From positions 1 through 26,321 of the forward strand of contig UQVF01000021.1 in the NCBI GenBank assembly GCA_900544365.1: a stretch of DNA of 26,321 nucleotides. The letters run 5' to 3'. Under the pieces are notes generated by a model. That model had not been told where the DNA came from. It searched no databases and was given only the letters and a program-made list of their open reading frames with translations. Positions within the stretch are counted from its first letter, which is position 1. Every line of letters begins with the position of its first letter. Below are positions 1-9,008 of the stretch, piece after piece. This stretch comes from an uncultured Veillonella sp. GTDB lineage: Bacteria > Bacillota > Negativicutes > Veillonellales > Veillonellaceae. The translations under genes were made by a program, and so were the position numbers.

Positions 1-149
1 TATTTATAATTATTATAACTCAAAGAGCTTTCTATATGTGGTATCACTCAAATAAATGGGATTCTACTTAGGATGTAATACCGCTCAGCTTTATAGACGC
101 TTAAACTAAATACCTACTAGTGTATTTAAATCACTCTACTTCAATCGAT

Positions 150-2270
150 TTACTTAGTATCAGGAGTCGCATCAAGCTCTAAAATAGGGTCCCACGCTCC
201 TAATTCAGCAAGATTTTCAGCAGTATCTATATCATTAGGGAGCATAAATGAAAGCTGTGCACACACTTTATTTTCTTTAGCTATGACTTTACGATAAGAA
301 CCATCAGCCCGCATAATATGGGCTTTTTGATTATCTCCTAGATACTTCTCTAAAATCGTGTACAATTCCTTCTGCAAACCTTTATCTTCCACAGGTATCA
401 TAAGTTCAACTCGATCATTCAAATTTCTTGGCATCCAATCAGCACTCGATATATAATAAGGGGTTTCTATGTGATTTTTAAAGTATAGAATCCGATGATG
501 TTCTAAGAAACGTCCTACAATAGATCGAACAGTAATATTGTCACTAACCCCCTCAATACCTGGTCTAAGTGTACAAATACCACGAATAATTAAATCAATT
601 TTGACACCCTTACAGGATGCTTCGTATAGTTTAGCAATGATTTCCTTATCTAGTAAGGAGTTCATCTTCGCAATGATATGCCCTTCTTTGCCGTGCTCTA
701 CAGCTCGTATTTCGCTCTCAATTAGTTCCATCAAAGAGGAGCGCAATGTCAATGGCGCAACAATAAGATGTTGCCACTGTTGAGATTCTGCATATCCTGA
801 GATAGTATTAAAGAACAAAGAACTATCATCCGCATAGGACTCACGACAGGTTAATAATCCGCAATCTGTATAATATTTTGCAGTTTTGCCATTATAATTA
901 CCTGTAGCAAAATGCATATATCGACGTAGCACATCACCTTCTTTACGCACTACCATAGTAATTTTAGAATGCGTCTTAAGACCTCTCAAGCCATAAATAA
1001 CATGACAGCCAGCTTTTTCTAATCGCCGTGCCATAATAATGTTATTTTCTTCATCAAAACGGGCTTTTACTTCCATCAGTACTGTAACCTGTTTCCCTAA
1101 TTCTGCAGCTTTCACTAGGGCCGCTACAATAGGAGAGTCCCCGCTGACACGATACAAGGTTTGCTTGATAGCCAATACATCCGGGTCCACTGCTGCTCTG
1201 GCTATAAATTCTTCCACCATGGAAAAAGAGTCAAAAGGATGATGTAGAAGTCTATCCTTTTCACGAATATAATCAAAGATAGCTGAGGTTCCTTGATCTA
1301 TTACGCAGGGAAGTTCTCGCCGTGTAAAAGCAGGATATCTTAAATGGTCGTAACCCGGTAGATTACAAAAATCCCCAAAGGAGGCGACGTCTAAAATTCC
1401 TTCTGCTATATAAACGGCCTCCTTTTTCGCCTGTAACCCTTGTAAAACAAATTCTAGTAACTGCGGATCGTAATGTTCACATACTTCCACACGCACCACT
1501 TCACCACGTCGACGGCGACGAAGAGATTTTTCAATTTCTCGCAATAAATCTGTTGCTTCTTCTTCAATATCTAAATCGGCATCACGGGTCACGCGAAAGG
1601 TTGTAAAGGAATCGATATGATGACCTACGAAGAAATCTTCACAGTAATAGTTAATGACATCTTCTAACATAACAAAATGGCGATGTATGTCATTTGGTAC
1701 TTCAATAATCCGATCTAAGACAGACGGGATTGGTAATATAGCCATCTTCTCTTGGTCTTTATCATGAATGGGGTGAATTTTAACCACTGAGTTTAATGTT
1801 TTATTCACCAGAAATGGAAATGGATGGCTCGCATCCACAGCCAGTGGTGTAACAACAGGAAAGATATGAGTACGAAAATATTGATATAACCAACGCAGTT
1901 CATTTTCTTTTAAATCTTTTACTTTGACAAAGTGTAACCCTTCTTTTTGAAGTCGTTTTAAAATATCATGAAAGTACATATATTGCAAGGATACTAATTT
2001 TTTTGTAGCTTCACTAATTGCCTTTAGTTGCGCTTTCGCATCCATATGTGCGGCATCGTATTTAATGATTCCACTCTGTTCTTGATGGCGTAATCCAGAT
2101 ACGCGGATCATAAAAAACTCGTCTAAGTTAGAACTGCCTATAGTTAAAAATCGCAGTTTTTCCATAAGAGGATTGCTTCTATCGATAGATTCTTGTAAGA
2201 CTCTTTGGTTGAATTTCAACCAAGACAATTCCCGATTAAAATAATACTTTGGATTATCAAAGTCTTTCAT
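150..2270 (-). CDS. ppk1: Polyphosphate kinase 1
   Basis: Makes inorganic polyphosphate from the gamma phosphate of ATP, reversibly. The 706-residue length fits the family. The N-terminal domain begins with the typical FNRELSWLKFNQRVL stretch. The two phospholipase-D-like catalytic domains carry the autophosphorylated histidine in THSKI (about His434) and a second conserved histidine in LEHHRI (about 591). I chose the ATG ending at 2270, not the longer frame to 2303, because AGGAG at 2278-2282 sits 7 bases upstream and the MKDFDNPKYYFNRELSW start matches the family. That Shine-Dalgarno sequence overlaps the ppx stop codon (2281-2283), so translation is probably coupled to ppx. It is the last gene of the run. 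The 149 bases downstream hold only a weak AT-rich inverted repeat (TAAATAC/GTATTTA, 108-129). Confidence 0.95.
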   Translation of the reverse strand: MKDFDNPKYYFNRELSWLKFNQRVLQESIDRSNPLMEKLRFLTIGSSNLDEFFMIRVSGLRHQEQSGIIKYDAAHMDAKAQLKAISEATKKLVSLQYMYFHDILKRLQKEGLHFVKVKDLKENELRWLYQYFRTHIFPVVTPLAVDASHPFPFLVNKTLNSVVKIHPIHDKDQEKMAILPIPSVLDRIIEVPNDIHRHFVMLEDVINYYCEDFFVGHHIDSFTTFRVTRDADLDIEEEATDLLREIEKSLRRRRRGEVVRVEVCEHYDPQLLEFVLQGLQAKKEAVYIAEGILDVASFGDFCNLPGYDHLRYPAFTRRELPCVIDQGTSAIFDYIREKDRLLHHPFDSFSMVEEFIARAAVDPDVLAIKQTLYRVSGDSPIVAALVKAAELGKQVTVLMEVKARFDEENNIIMARRLEKAGCHVIYGLRGLKTHSKITMVVRKEGDVLRRYMHFATGNYNGKTAKYYTDCGLLTCRESYADDSSLFFNTISGYAESQQWQHLIVAPLTLRSSLMELIESEIRAVEHGKEGHIIAKMNSLLDKEIIAKLYEASCKGVKIDLIIRGICTLRPGIEGVSDNITVRSIVGRFLEHHRILYFKNHIETPYYISSADWMPRNLNDRVELMIPVEDKGLQKELYTILEKYLGDNQKAHIMRADGSYRKVIAKENKVCAQLSFMLPNDIDTAENLAELGAWDPILELDATPDTK

Positions 2271-2280
2271 AGTATCACTC

Positions 2281-3816
2281 CTAACCCAATTTCCAATGTA
2301 CAACTAGCTCACGTCTAAACTCTTTTTTACATTGCTTTTTCAACTTTTCAATGGCCATTTCCATCATAGAAATATGGCTCAACTGTTTGACTTCTACATA
2401 TACATCTATTCTTTTATCTCCAATGTGACTTTGAATGGAGGTAATCGTTCGTTCATGGCTCTCGTCAAGAGCTTCTGCTAAGGCCAATGGAAAAGCAAGT
2501 TTATGAATAATATCTCTATCCCCTTCTTTCAAAATGGAAACGTAGGGGGAGTTTTTAATGAATTTACTATTCGCTCCATGAGAAAAGGCCGCGATAAAAG
2601 CACTCATTAACTGTTCACGATGAGATAATCCATACAAATTACTATTTATAATCATATACGCACTATGCCTAGCATGACTATAATAATTAATTTGCTTTCC
2701 TAAGTCATGTAATAAAGAGGCTACTCTTACTATGATTTTTAGACGCTCCCCCTTAGGCATGAGCACTTTCCACTGTTTAAATATCTGTTGTGACATATGC
2801 TCTATATATTGTGCATGTTCTACATCATGAGGGGTTAAAGCTCGTAATACATTCAAGCTAGAATGAGTAACCAGATCATCAATAATACCTTCATTTCCCA
2901 AATAATGGTGTCCATAATATTGAAAGAACAAACCATCTCGCAACCCACAACCACTGACAATCATAGAGGTAGCTTTAGTGTATTCCATTACTTCCATGAT
3001 AACCGCCATACCAGCCACAATGATATCCGCTCGTTCAGATGATAGGCCTGAGATTTTTTTTCTTCCTTCCCATGGTGTTTCCTTAATCCGTTTAAACAGT
3101 TCTACCATGGCTGACTTCTTCACTTTATAATTATGGAGCCGTGGAATTGGATAATTCTGTTCTCGTTGGTCCATTTTTGCAATATTTCGGGCTGTACCAC
3201 CAATGCCTATGAGCGGTAACTTCAAATTTTTTAACCAACTTTCACCATGTAATACATGCTGAATATGGGCAATCATAGTATCATACTCAGATTTTGTAAA
3301 TTCCAAACCTGATTTAAATTGACCTGTCATCACAAGAGCACCCATAGGAAGACTAACCGATTTTTTCAATTGTCTATCCTGAATTAAACTAATCTCAATA
3401 CTCGCGCCTCCTAGATCAAAGACAATAAAATCATCTAATCCGATAGTATTCACCACTCCTAAAAAGCCTAAATATGCTTCTTCTTCACCACTGATAGGCC
3501 GTAAGTCAATCCCCGTCTCTGTATAGACACGACGGATAAATTCTGGTCCATTCTTAGCTAGTCGTACAGCCGCTGTAGCAATCCCTTGAATTTCCGTAAC
3601 TTCCATGGCTCTTGCCATATGAGCCAATGCTTTCAGAGTTTTAATAGCCCGTTCCATCGCAGGTTTTGTCAACATTTGCTGAGTCCACATTCCTTCACTG
3701 AGTCGGATGGATTCTTTTTGCTGATATACCAAACGATAACTGCCGGATTCGGTAATCTCTGAAATAACAAACCGTACTGAGTTTGATCCTAAATCTATTA
3801 ATGCTACTCGTTTCAT
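2281..3816 (-). CDS. ppx: Exopolyphosphatase, Ppx/GppA family with HD domain
   Basis: Predicted to release phosphate from polyphosphate ends, or from pppGpp, which relatives also hydrolyse. The 511-residue product opens with the ASKHA-fold phosphate loop (ALIDLGSNSVRF, residues 5-16). The catalytic-region SGEEEAYLGF lies near residues 109-118, and the second phosphate motif DLGGAS near 134. The C-terminal third is an HD-type domain with LLHDLGKQ (His370-Asp371). The ATG ending at 3816 is preferred because AGGAG lies 7 bases upstream; the open frame extends 9 codons further without support. Only 10 bases separate it from ppk1, so synthesis and breakdown of polyphosphate are encoded together. 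Sequence alone does not settle exopolyphosphatase versus guanosine pentaphosphatase; the ppk1 partner favours polyphosphate. Confidence 0.92.
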   Translation of the reverse strand: MKRVALIDLGSNSVRFVISEITESGSYRLVYQQKESIRLSEGMWTQQMLTKPAMERAIKTLKALAHMARAMEVTEIQGIATAAVRLAKNGPEFIRRVYTETGIDLRPISGEEEAYLGFLGVVNTIGLDDFIVFDLGGASIEISLIQDRQLKKSVSLPMGALVMTGQFKSGLEFTKSEYDTMIAHIQHVLHGESWLKNLKLPLIGIGGTARNIAKMDQREQNYPIPRLHNYKVKKSAMVELFKRIKETPWEGRKKISGLSSERADIIVAGMAVIMEVMEYTKATSMIVSGCGLRDGLFFQYYGHHYLGNEGIIDDLVTHSSLNVLRALTPHDVEHAQYIEHMSQQIFKQWKVLMPKGERLKIIVRVASLLHDLGKQINYYSHARHSAYMIINSNLYGLSHREQLMSAFIAAFSHGANSKFIKNSPYVSILKEGDRDIIHKLAFPLALAEALDESHERTITSIQSHIGDKRIDVYVEVKQLSHISMMEMAIEKLKKQCKKEFRRELVVHWKLG

Positions 3817-3833
3817 AGGTCTCCTGTGTGTAC

Positions 3834-3876
3834 AGAAAGGCACTTTCCGTATATGCTACTGTGAAAGTGCCTTTCT
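3834..3876 (-). other. Perfect inverted repeat between tatD and ppx
   Basis: Two 14-base arms, AGAAAGGCACTTTC (3834-3847) and its exact complement (3863-3876), flank a 15-base loop. It starts 9 bases after the tatD stop and ends just before the ppx Shine-Dalgarno sequence. No clear run of T follows the stem on the minus strand, so it may be a weak or leaky terminator, or an RNA-stabilising or processing hairpin that sets ppx-ppk1 levels relative to the upstream operon. Confidence 0.6.
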
Positions 3877-3885
3877 AGTTCTATA

Positions 3886-4653
3886 TTACTCAATACCAAA
3901 ACAGCGCTTGCCATTCTCTAAGGCAATAGCAGCTAGTTCTTCTACATCCATGCCTCGCAATTGGGCAATCTCCTGTGCCACAAATTGTGTTTTGGATGGG
4001 TCATTACGACGTCCTCTAAATGGAGGTGGCGTCAAATAGGGAGAATCTGTTTCGATGAGCAAACGATCCAAGGGGATGTGCTTTGCTACTTCTTTTAGAT
4101 TCGTAGATTTTGGGAATACTACAGGCCCTGCAAAGGAAATATAATAGCCCATTTTTATGAACTCTTTTGCCATTTCTAAACTCGTAGAAAAACAATGGAA
4201 TACACCATAATTGCCTTTTCCATATTCTACTAGCATATCTCGAATAGCACCGTGTGCATCACGATCGTGAATAATAATTGGCAAATCCACTTCTCTTGCG
4301 ATAGCTAATTGACGTTTGAAAGACTCCGCTTGTACATCTCTATCAGAAAAATCATAGTAATAATCTAAACCGATTTCACCAATAGCTTTTACTTTTGGAT
4401 GTGATGCCATTTGTTTGAACCATTCATAGTCTTCTTCTGTAGCATCTTTAGATTCATGCGGATGCACCCCTACAGAAGCATAGACACGGTCATACCGTTC
4501 AGCCAAAGCAATAGCAGATTCCGCAGTTTTACGATCCACTGCAGGGCACATAATGTACTCTACACCTTGGTCAAAGCAGTCTTGTATCATTTGTTCCCGA
4601 TCATTATCAAATCGTTCATCATTGATGTGTGCATGTGTATCGAATAATCGCAT
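3886..4653 (-). CDS. tatD: TatD-family metal-dependent DNase
   Basis: Product of 255 residues, the normal length for TatD/YabD hydrolases, which are TIM-barrel enzymes with 3'-5' nuclease activity. Metal ligands are visible: DTHAHI near the N-terminus (residues 5-10), EIGLDYY with the bridging glutamate near residue 93, IIIHDRDA near 127, VFHCF near 153, and ETDSPYL near 202. The start codon overlaps the metG stop codon by one base (TAATG), so translation is coupled. B. subtilis has the same metS-yabD order. Substrate is not evident from sequence. Confidence 0.93.
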   Translation of the reverse strand: MRLFDTHAHINDERFDNDREQMIQDCFDQGVEYIMCPAVDRKTAESAIALAERYDRVYASVGVHPHESKDATEEDYEWFKQMASHPKVKAIGEIGLDYYYDFSDRDVQAESFKRQLAIAREVDLPIIIHDRDAHGAIRDMLVEYGKGNYGVFHCFSTSLEMAKEFIKMGYYISFAGPVVFPKSTNLKEVAKHIPLDRLLIETDSPYLTPPPFRGRRNDPSKTQFVAQEIAQLRGMDVEELAAIALENGKRCFGIE

Positions 4654-6602
4654 TATCTCACCACACTTCCTGGAGTTAAGGATTCAATATTGGTTACCTC
4701 TAATTGGTCCTCTTCATTAGATGCGGATAAAATCATACCTTCTGACATATGACCCATGATTTTTTTCGGCGCTAAGTTCGCCAAATAAATCACTTTTTTG
4801 CCAATTAAGTCTTCTGGTTTATAGAATTGAGAAATACCGCTCACTACCGTACGTGTTTCGATGCCTAAATCCAAAGTAAACAACAATAACTTTTTAGATT
4901 TTTTTACCGCTTCACAAGTTAATACTTTCGCTACCCGTAAATCTAATTTCGCAAAATCATCGTAGTCGATGGCATCTTTGATAGGAGGAATGTTGCTAGT
5001 ATCAACAATTTCCTCAGTAGTTTCTTCGGTAGTTTCTGGTGCTATCTCTACCATTTCAGGAATTTCAAAGCGTGGGTAGATTGGATCTCCTTTCACCACT
5101 TTTGTACCTGTAGGAAGTGCCCCAAATGTGCGTACATCATCTAGCATAGCTTGTGCAAACCCTTGTAAGCCAAGCTGTTCCCAAATTTTAGGGGCACCTG
5201 TTGGAATCACTGGGTCCACTAAGACAGCGATAATACGTAAGGATTCTGCCAAATGATACATAACAGCTTCTAAGCGCTCCTTATCGCCTTCATTAGCACC
5301 TTTTGCCAGCACCCAAGGCATAGTTTCATCAATATATTTGTTCGTACGACCGATAAAAGCCCATACGGCTTTGAAAGCTTTGTTGTACTGCATATCTTCC
5401 ATCAATTGTTCGTAATCTTTTACCGTTTGCTCTGCTAAGGCAATTAAATCCTTATCAACCTCTTCTGTTGGCTCATGTTTTGTAATGATACCACCATGAT
5501 ATTTTTCAATCATCGCTACGGTACGATTCAACAGGTTACCAAGGTCATTGGACAAGTCTGCATTGATTTTCGTAATGAAGTTAGGCAAACTGAAATTACC
5601 ATCATTACCTAAATGTACTTCATTCACCAAGAAATAGCGTAACGCATCAGATCCGTAGGTTTCAATCAATGGAATTGGGTCGATGACATTCCCCAAAGAT
5701 TTACTCATTTTTGTGCCATCCACTACAAGCCAGCCGTGACCATATACTTTTTTCGGCAATGGCAAGCCAAGACTCATGAGCATGATCGGCCAAATAATCG
5801 TATGGAAACGGACAATTTCTTTTCCTACTAAATGCAAATCTGCAGGCCAGTAAGTTTCAAATAAATCATTGTTTTCATCTAATGGATTTAAAGCAGAAAT
5901 ATAGTTAATCAACGCATCAAACCATACATACATAACATGTTTTGGATCAAATGGCACTGGAATTCCCCAGTTAAAGCTAGTACGAGATACTGCTAAATCT
6001 TCTAACCCTTGTTTTACGAATTGAATCATCTCATTACGACGAGATTCTGGTTGAATAAAATCAGGATTTTCTTCGATGAATTTAAACCATTGATCAGCAT
6101 ATTTGTTCATGCGGAAGAAATAACTTTCTTCTTGTACCACTTCTAATGGGCGACCGCAATCAGGACATGTTTTTTCAGGTCCTAGTTTAGATTCTGGCCA
6201 GAATGTTTCACATGGTACGCAGTATAAACCTTCGTAAGAAGATTTATAAATATCTCCATTGTCAAAGGCCTTTTGAAATAAATGTTGGCAATATTTAATA
6301 TGTCTTTCATCAGTAGTTCTGATGAAATCATCATGAGAAATATTCAATTTTTCCCATAAATGTTTAAACCCATCTACGATTTGTGTCGTATACTCTAATG
6401 GAGTAATGCCCATAGATTCTGCCATTCGTTGGATTTTTTGTCCATGTTCATCAGACCCGGTTAAAAATCGCACATCATAACCCGCTCTACGTTTAAAACG
6501 AGCGATTGTATCAGCAATGGACGTACAGTACGTATGCCCAATATGTAATTTCGCACTTGGATAATAAATTGGTGTCGTAATATAATACGGTTTCTTAGTC
6601 AT
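4653..6602 (-). CDS. metG: Methionyl-tRNA synthetase with C-terminal tRNA-binding domain
   Basis: Charges tRNA(Met) with methionine in the cytoplasm. The 649-residue class I synthetase has HIGH at residues 20-23 and KMSKS at 298-302. A single four-cysteine zinc knuckle lies in the connective peptide (Cys128, 131, 146, 149). The anticodon-binding helical domain follows, then a Glu/Thr-rich linker around 515-540, and a C-terminal OB-fold tRNA-binding domain (about 545-649, with FAKLDLRVAKV and MILSA) that usually supports dimerisation. The start is backed by AAGGAGAG seven bases upstream; it overlaps the end of rsmI by 8 bases. The stop overlaps the tatD start. Confidence 0.97.
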   Translation of the reverse strand: MTKKPYYITTPIYYPSAKLHIGHTYCTSIADTIARFKRRAGYDVRFLTGSDEHGQKIQRMAESMGITPLEYTTQIVDGFKHLWEKLNISHDDFIRTTDERHIKYCQHLFQKAFDNGDIYKSSYEGLYCVPCETFWPESKLGPEKTCPDCGRPLEVVQEESYFFRMNKYADQWFKFIEENPDFIQPESRRNEMIQFVKQGLEDLAVSRTSFNWGIPVPFDPKHVMYVWFDALINYISALNPLDENNDLFETYWPADLHLVGKEIVRFHTIIWPIMLMSLGLPLPKKVYGHGWLVVDGTKMSKSLGNVIDPIPLIETYGSDALRYFLVNEVHLGNDGNFSLPNFITKINADLSNDLGNLLNRTVAMIEKYHGGIITKHEPTEEVDKDLIALAEQTVKDYEQLMEDMQYNKAFKAVWAFIGRTNKYIDETMPWVLAKGANEGDKERLEAVMYHLAESLRIIAVLVDPVIPTGAPKIWEQLGLQGFAQAMLDDVRTFGALPTGTKVVKGDPIYPRFEIPEMVEIAPETTEETTEEIVDTSNIPPIKDAIDYDDFAKLDLRVAKVLTCEAVKKSKKLLLFTLDLGIETRTVVSGISQFYKPEDLIGKKVIYLANLAPKKIMGHMSEGMILSASNEEDQLEVTNIESLTPGSVVR

Positions 6603-7461
6603 CTGTTCTCTCCTTACTATAGGCTTCTATTTCATTATAAACATCACGCCTTGAAAGGCCACGCTCTTTTGCAATTTGACGGGCCGCCTCTTTTTTAGGC
6701 ACTCCCTCTTCGATTAAGACTAAGGCTGCCTCTAATGGTGAAAGTACCACTTCCTCCACCATCGATTCATCGGTCATCGTTTCACTACCACCTACTAAAA
6801 GGACAAATTCCCCTTTTTCTACGATTTGACTAAAATCATTTTGTAACTCTAGTAAGTTAGTTCGTGTGAAAGTTTCAAACTTTTTCGTCAGTTCACGACC
6901 TACTGTAATAGGACGATTTCCTAAGCCTTCATATAAGTTTTGGATTGTCTCTTCTATACGATGAGGTGCTTCATAAAAAATAAGGGTTCCTTCATAGGTA
7001 GCAATCCGGGATAGCACCTCTTTTGCGTTCTGCTTTCGTTTCGGCAAAAAGCCGATGAAGTGAAACTCCTTCGTATTTTGCCCCGATGCGATGAGTGCCG
7101 TTAAGCCTGCATTCGCCCCTGGTAATGGAACAATAGGGATTCCTACTTCGAGGGCTCCTTTCACCAAGTCTTCTCCAGGATCAGAAATAGCTGGCATACC
7201 CGCATCACTAACCAATCCGATGGATTGACCATCTAATAAACGCTGGATAAGGTCTGCTCCCTTCTCCACTTTATTGTGTTCATGATAGGAAATCATAGGC
7301 TTAGCAATATTAAAATGTTGTAATAACACTCCCGTATGACGCGTATCTTCCGCTGCTACCACATCTACTTCTTGTAATGTACGCACAGCTCGATACGTCA
7401 TATCTTCTAAGTTCCCAATAGGTGTGGGAATTAAAAATAATGTCCCTTTATGACTACTCAT
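6595..7461 (-). CDS. rsmI: 16S rRNA (cytidine-1402-2'-O)-methyltransferase RsmI
   Basis: Methylates the ribose of C1402 in 16S rRNA using S-adenosylmethionine. Family signatures include KGTLFLIPTPIGNLEDMTYRA at the N-terminus, AAEDTRHT, VSDAGMPAISDPG, PLPGANAGLTALIASG and FIGFLP. The C-terminal 50 or so residues are the small helical extension common in Firmicutes YabC. The open frame runs upstream to 7494, but I place the start at the ATG ending at 7461, giving 288 residues that begin just before the conserved KGTLFL. GAGG lies about 12 bases upstream, slightly far, so two nearby upstream ATGs (ending at 7470 and 7479) cannot be excluded. It overlaps the end of trmN6 by 8 bases at the chosen start. 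Confidence 0.93.
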   Translation of the reverse strand: MSSHKGTLFLIPTPIGNLEDMTYRAVRTLQEVDVVAAEDTRHTGVLLQHFNIAKPMISYHEHNKVEKGADLIQRLLDGQSIGLVSDAGMPAISDPGEDLVKGALEVGIPIVPLPGANAGLTALIASGQNTKEFHFIGFLPKRKQNAKEVLSRIATYEGTLIFYEAPHRIEETIQNLYEGLGNRPITVGRELTKKFETFTRTNLLELQNDFSQIVEKGEFVLLVGGSETMTDESMVEEVVLSPLEAALVLIEEGVPKKEAARQIAKERGLSRRDVYNEIEAYSKERTDD

Positions 7462-8173
7462 AATATGCATATACCTCATCTGAATAGGAACCATCTACTT
7501 CATAAATATATAAGGGTGGTTCAACAATCATACCTTGCTTCCCACCATATTTTAACTCTAGTAATACAAGCTTGCTCACTTTTTCTTGATTTCCATGAAC
7601 AAAACGCATTCGTTTTACTCTAAATTGGGTTTCTTCAATAGCACTTATTAAAGATTCTAATCGTGGGCTTGTATAAATCATCCATAATGTGCCGCCAAAT
7701 TTCAAATACCGTTGGGCTTGTAGCAATCTATCTTTCATGGAATATTCCTGCTCATGTAAAGCTAATGCCACATTTTCTACGGTTGAAAGTAAACCACTAT
7801 TGGTTTCAAAGTAAGGCGGATTCATGTAGATACCATCAAATTGACCATAGTAAACTTTACCTGCATCACTCATATAATCTAGCTCCACCATAGCTACAGC
7901 GTCTGCAATATCATTATGGATAACACTTTTTTGAGCCAACTCAACCACATGGGAATTACAATCTACGCCTACCACATGACGGGCTCCACGATGGTACAAC
8001 ACATGAGGAATCACACCTGTACCTGTACCTAATTCTAAATAGCGCTTATTGGGTTTAGCCTCTCCAAAATGAGCCAGTAAGATCGCATCAATGGAAAACT
8101 TAAATTCTCCTTCATCTTGAAATAGCTGAAACCCACTCAGTAGCAATTCTGTAATTGTAATATTACTCTTCAT
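7454..8173 (-). CDS. trmN6: tRNA1(Val) adenine-37 N6-methyltransferase (YabB/YfiC type)
   Basis: A class I SAM-dependent methyltransferase of 239 residues. The SAM-binding motif ELGTGTG is at residues 47-53, the acidic motif GVD at 69-71, and the catalytic NPPY of amino-methyltransferases at 118-121. The N-terminal FKFSIDAILLAHF is typical of the YfiC/TrmN6 family, which modifies A37 of tRNA1(Val). Position supports the call: B. subtilis yabB lies between yaaT/yabA and yabC, and here it is between ricT and rsmI. Its start overlaps the end of ricT by 11 bases, with only a weak Shine-Dalgarno sequence, which suggests translational coupling. Confidence 0.88.
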   Translation of the reverse strand: MKSNITITELLLSGFQLFQDEGEFKFSIDAILLAHFGEAKPNKRYLELGTGTGVIPHVLYHRGARHVVGVDCNSHVVELAQKSVIHNDIADAVAMVELDYMSDAGKVYYGQFDGIYMNPPYFETNSGLLSTVENVALALHEQEYSMKDRLLQAQRYLKFGGTLWMIYTSPRLESLISAIEETQFRVKRMRFVHGNQEKVSKLVLLELKYGGKQGMIVEPPLYIYEVDGSYSDEVYAYYE

Positions 8174-9008
8174 CCGGTAATGCCACTTCCGACCAATGTA
8201 AGTCGATAGTTCTGCCCGCTTCTAATTGTACTTTTACAGTCTTTTTCATAGTATTGATTTTTAAAACTTTTCCTAATCCTTCATCAGTGACTACTTCTTT
8301 ACCGATACCAGGTGGCTCTGCTACAGGAGCAGGTTGTTTTGCCTTTTGTGAATATAAATCTCCCCCTTTTAGGTACGAGTCATTTTCATAGTTTAAACAA
8401 CACATCAAGCGACCACAAATGCCAGAAATTTTTGTTGGATTTAAGCTCAAGTTTTGATCTTTGGCCATACGAATCGATACAGATGCAAAATCACCTAAAA
8501 AAGTAGCACAACATAATGGACGACCACAGGCACCAATGCCGTTTAGTACCTTTGCCTCGTCACGAACCCCTACTTGGCGCAATTCAATGCGCGTACGGAA
8601 TACATTGGCCAAATCTTTTACAAGCTCACGGAAGTCAATGCGACCTTCCGCGGTAAAGAAAAAGACAATTTTATTCATATCAAATGTGTATTCCACATTG
8701 ATTAATTTCATTGGTAATCCACGGTAAGCTATTTTTTCTAAACCAATTTCAAAAGCTTTTTCTTCTCGCTCTCTATTTTTCTCTACTTGTTTATAGTCTT
8801 TTGGTGTTGCTTTGCGCGTCACTTCTTTCAGCGGTTGCACCACGCTATCTTTCGATACTTTCCGTGGCCCAATTACGACTTCCCCAAATTCCAAACCACG
8901 AGATGTTTCTACTATGACACCATCTCCTGTCGTAAGGGTTACAAACCCTGGGCTAAAGTAGTAGATTTTTCCTGCTTTTTTAAAGCGTACTCCTACTATA
9001 GTAACCAC
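8163..9008 (-). CDS. ricT: PSP1-domain protein RicT (YaaT)
   Basis: A 281-residue PSP1 protein. In B. subtilis, YaaT/RicT forms the RicA-RicF-RicT complex, which carries iron-sulfur clusters and helps RNase Y mature transcripts and influences sporulation and competence. The cysteine clusters of that family are visible: Cys161, Cys166-167 (ACGRPLCC) and Cys198, Cys203-204 (ICGRLMCC). The start is GTG (9006-9008). It is fixed by the strong AAGGAGG at 9016-9022, seven bases upstream, and by the TAGTG overlap with the holB stop. Neither RicA nor RicF homologues are in this window. Its role in a non-sporulating diderm is an inference. Confidence 0.92.
   Translation of the reverse strand: MVTIVGVRFKKAGKIYYFSPGFVTLTTGDGVIVETSRGLEFGEVVIGPRKVSKDSVVQPLKEVTRKATPKDYKQVEKNREREEKAFEIGLEKIAYRGLPMKLINVEYTFDMNKIVFFFTAEGRIDFRELVKDLANVFRTRIELRQVGVRDEAKVLNGIGACGRPLCCATFLGDFASVSIRMAKDQNLSLNPTKISGICGRLMCCLNYENDSYLKGGDLYSQKAKQPAPVAEPPGIGKEVVTDEGLGKVLKINTMKKTVKVQLEAGRTIDLHWSEVALPDEE

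Noticed and set aside
3834..3876. Calling the tatD-ppx hairpin a definite Rho-independent terminator
   Set aside because: No T run follows the stem on the coding strand; listed as an inverted repeat instead.
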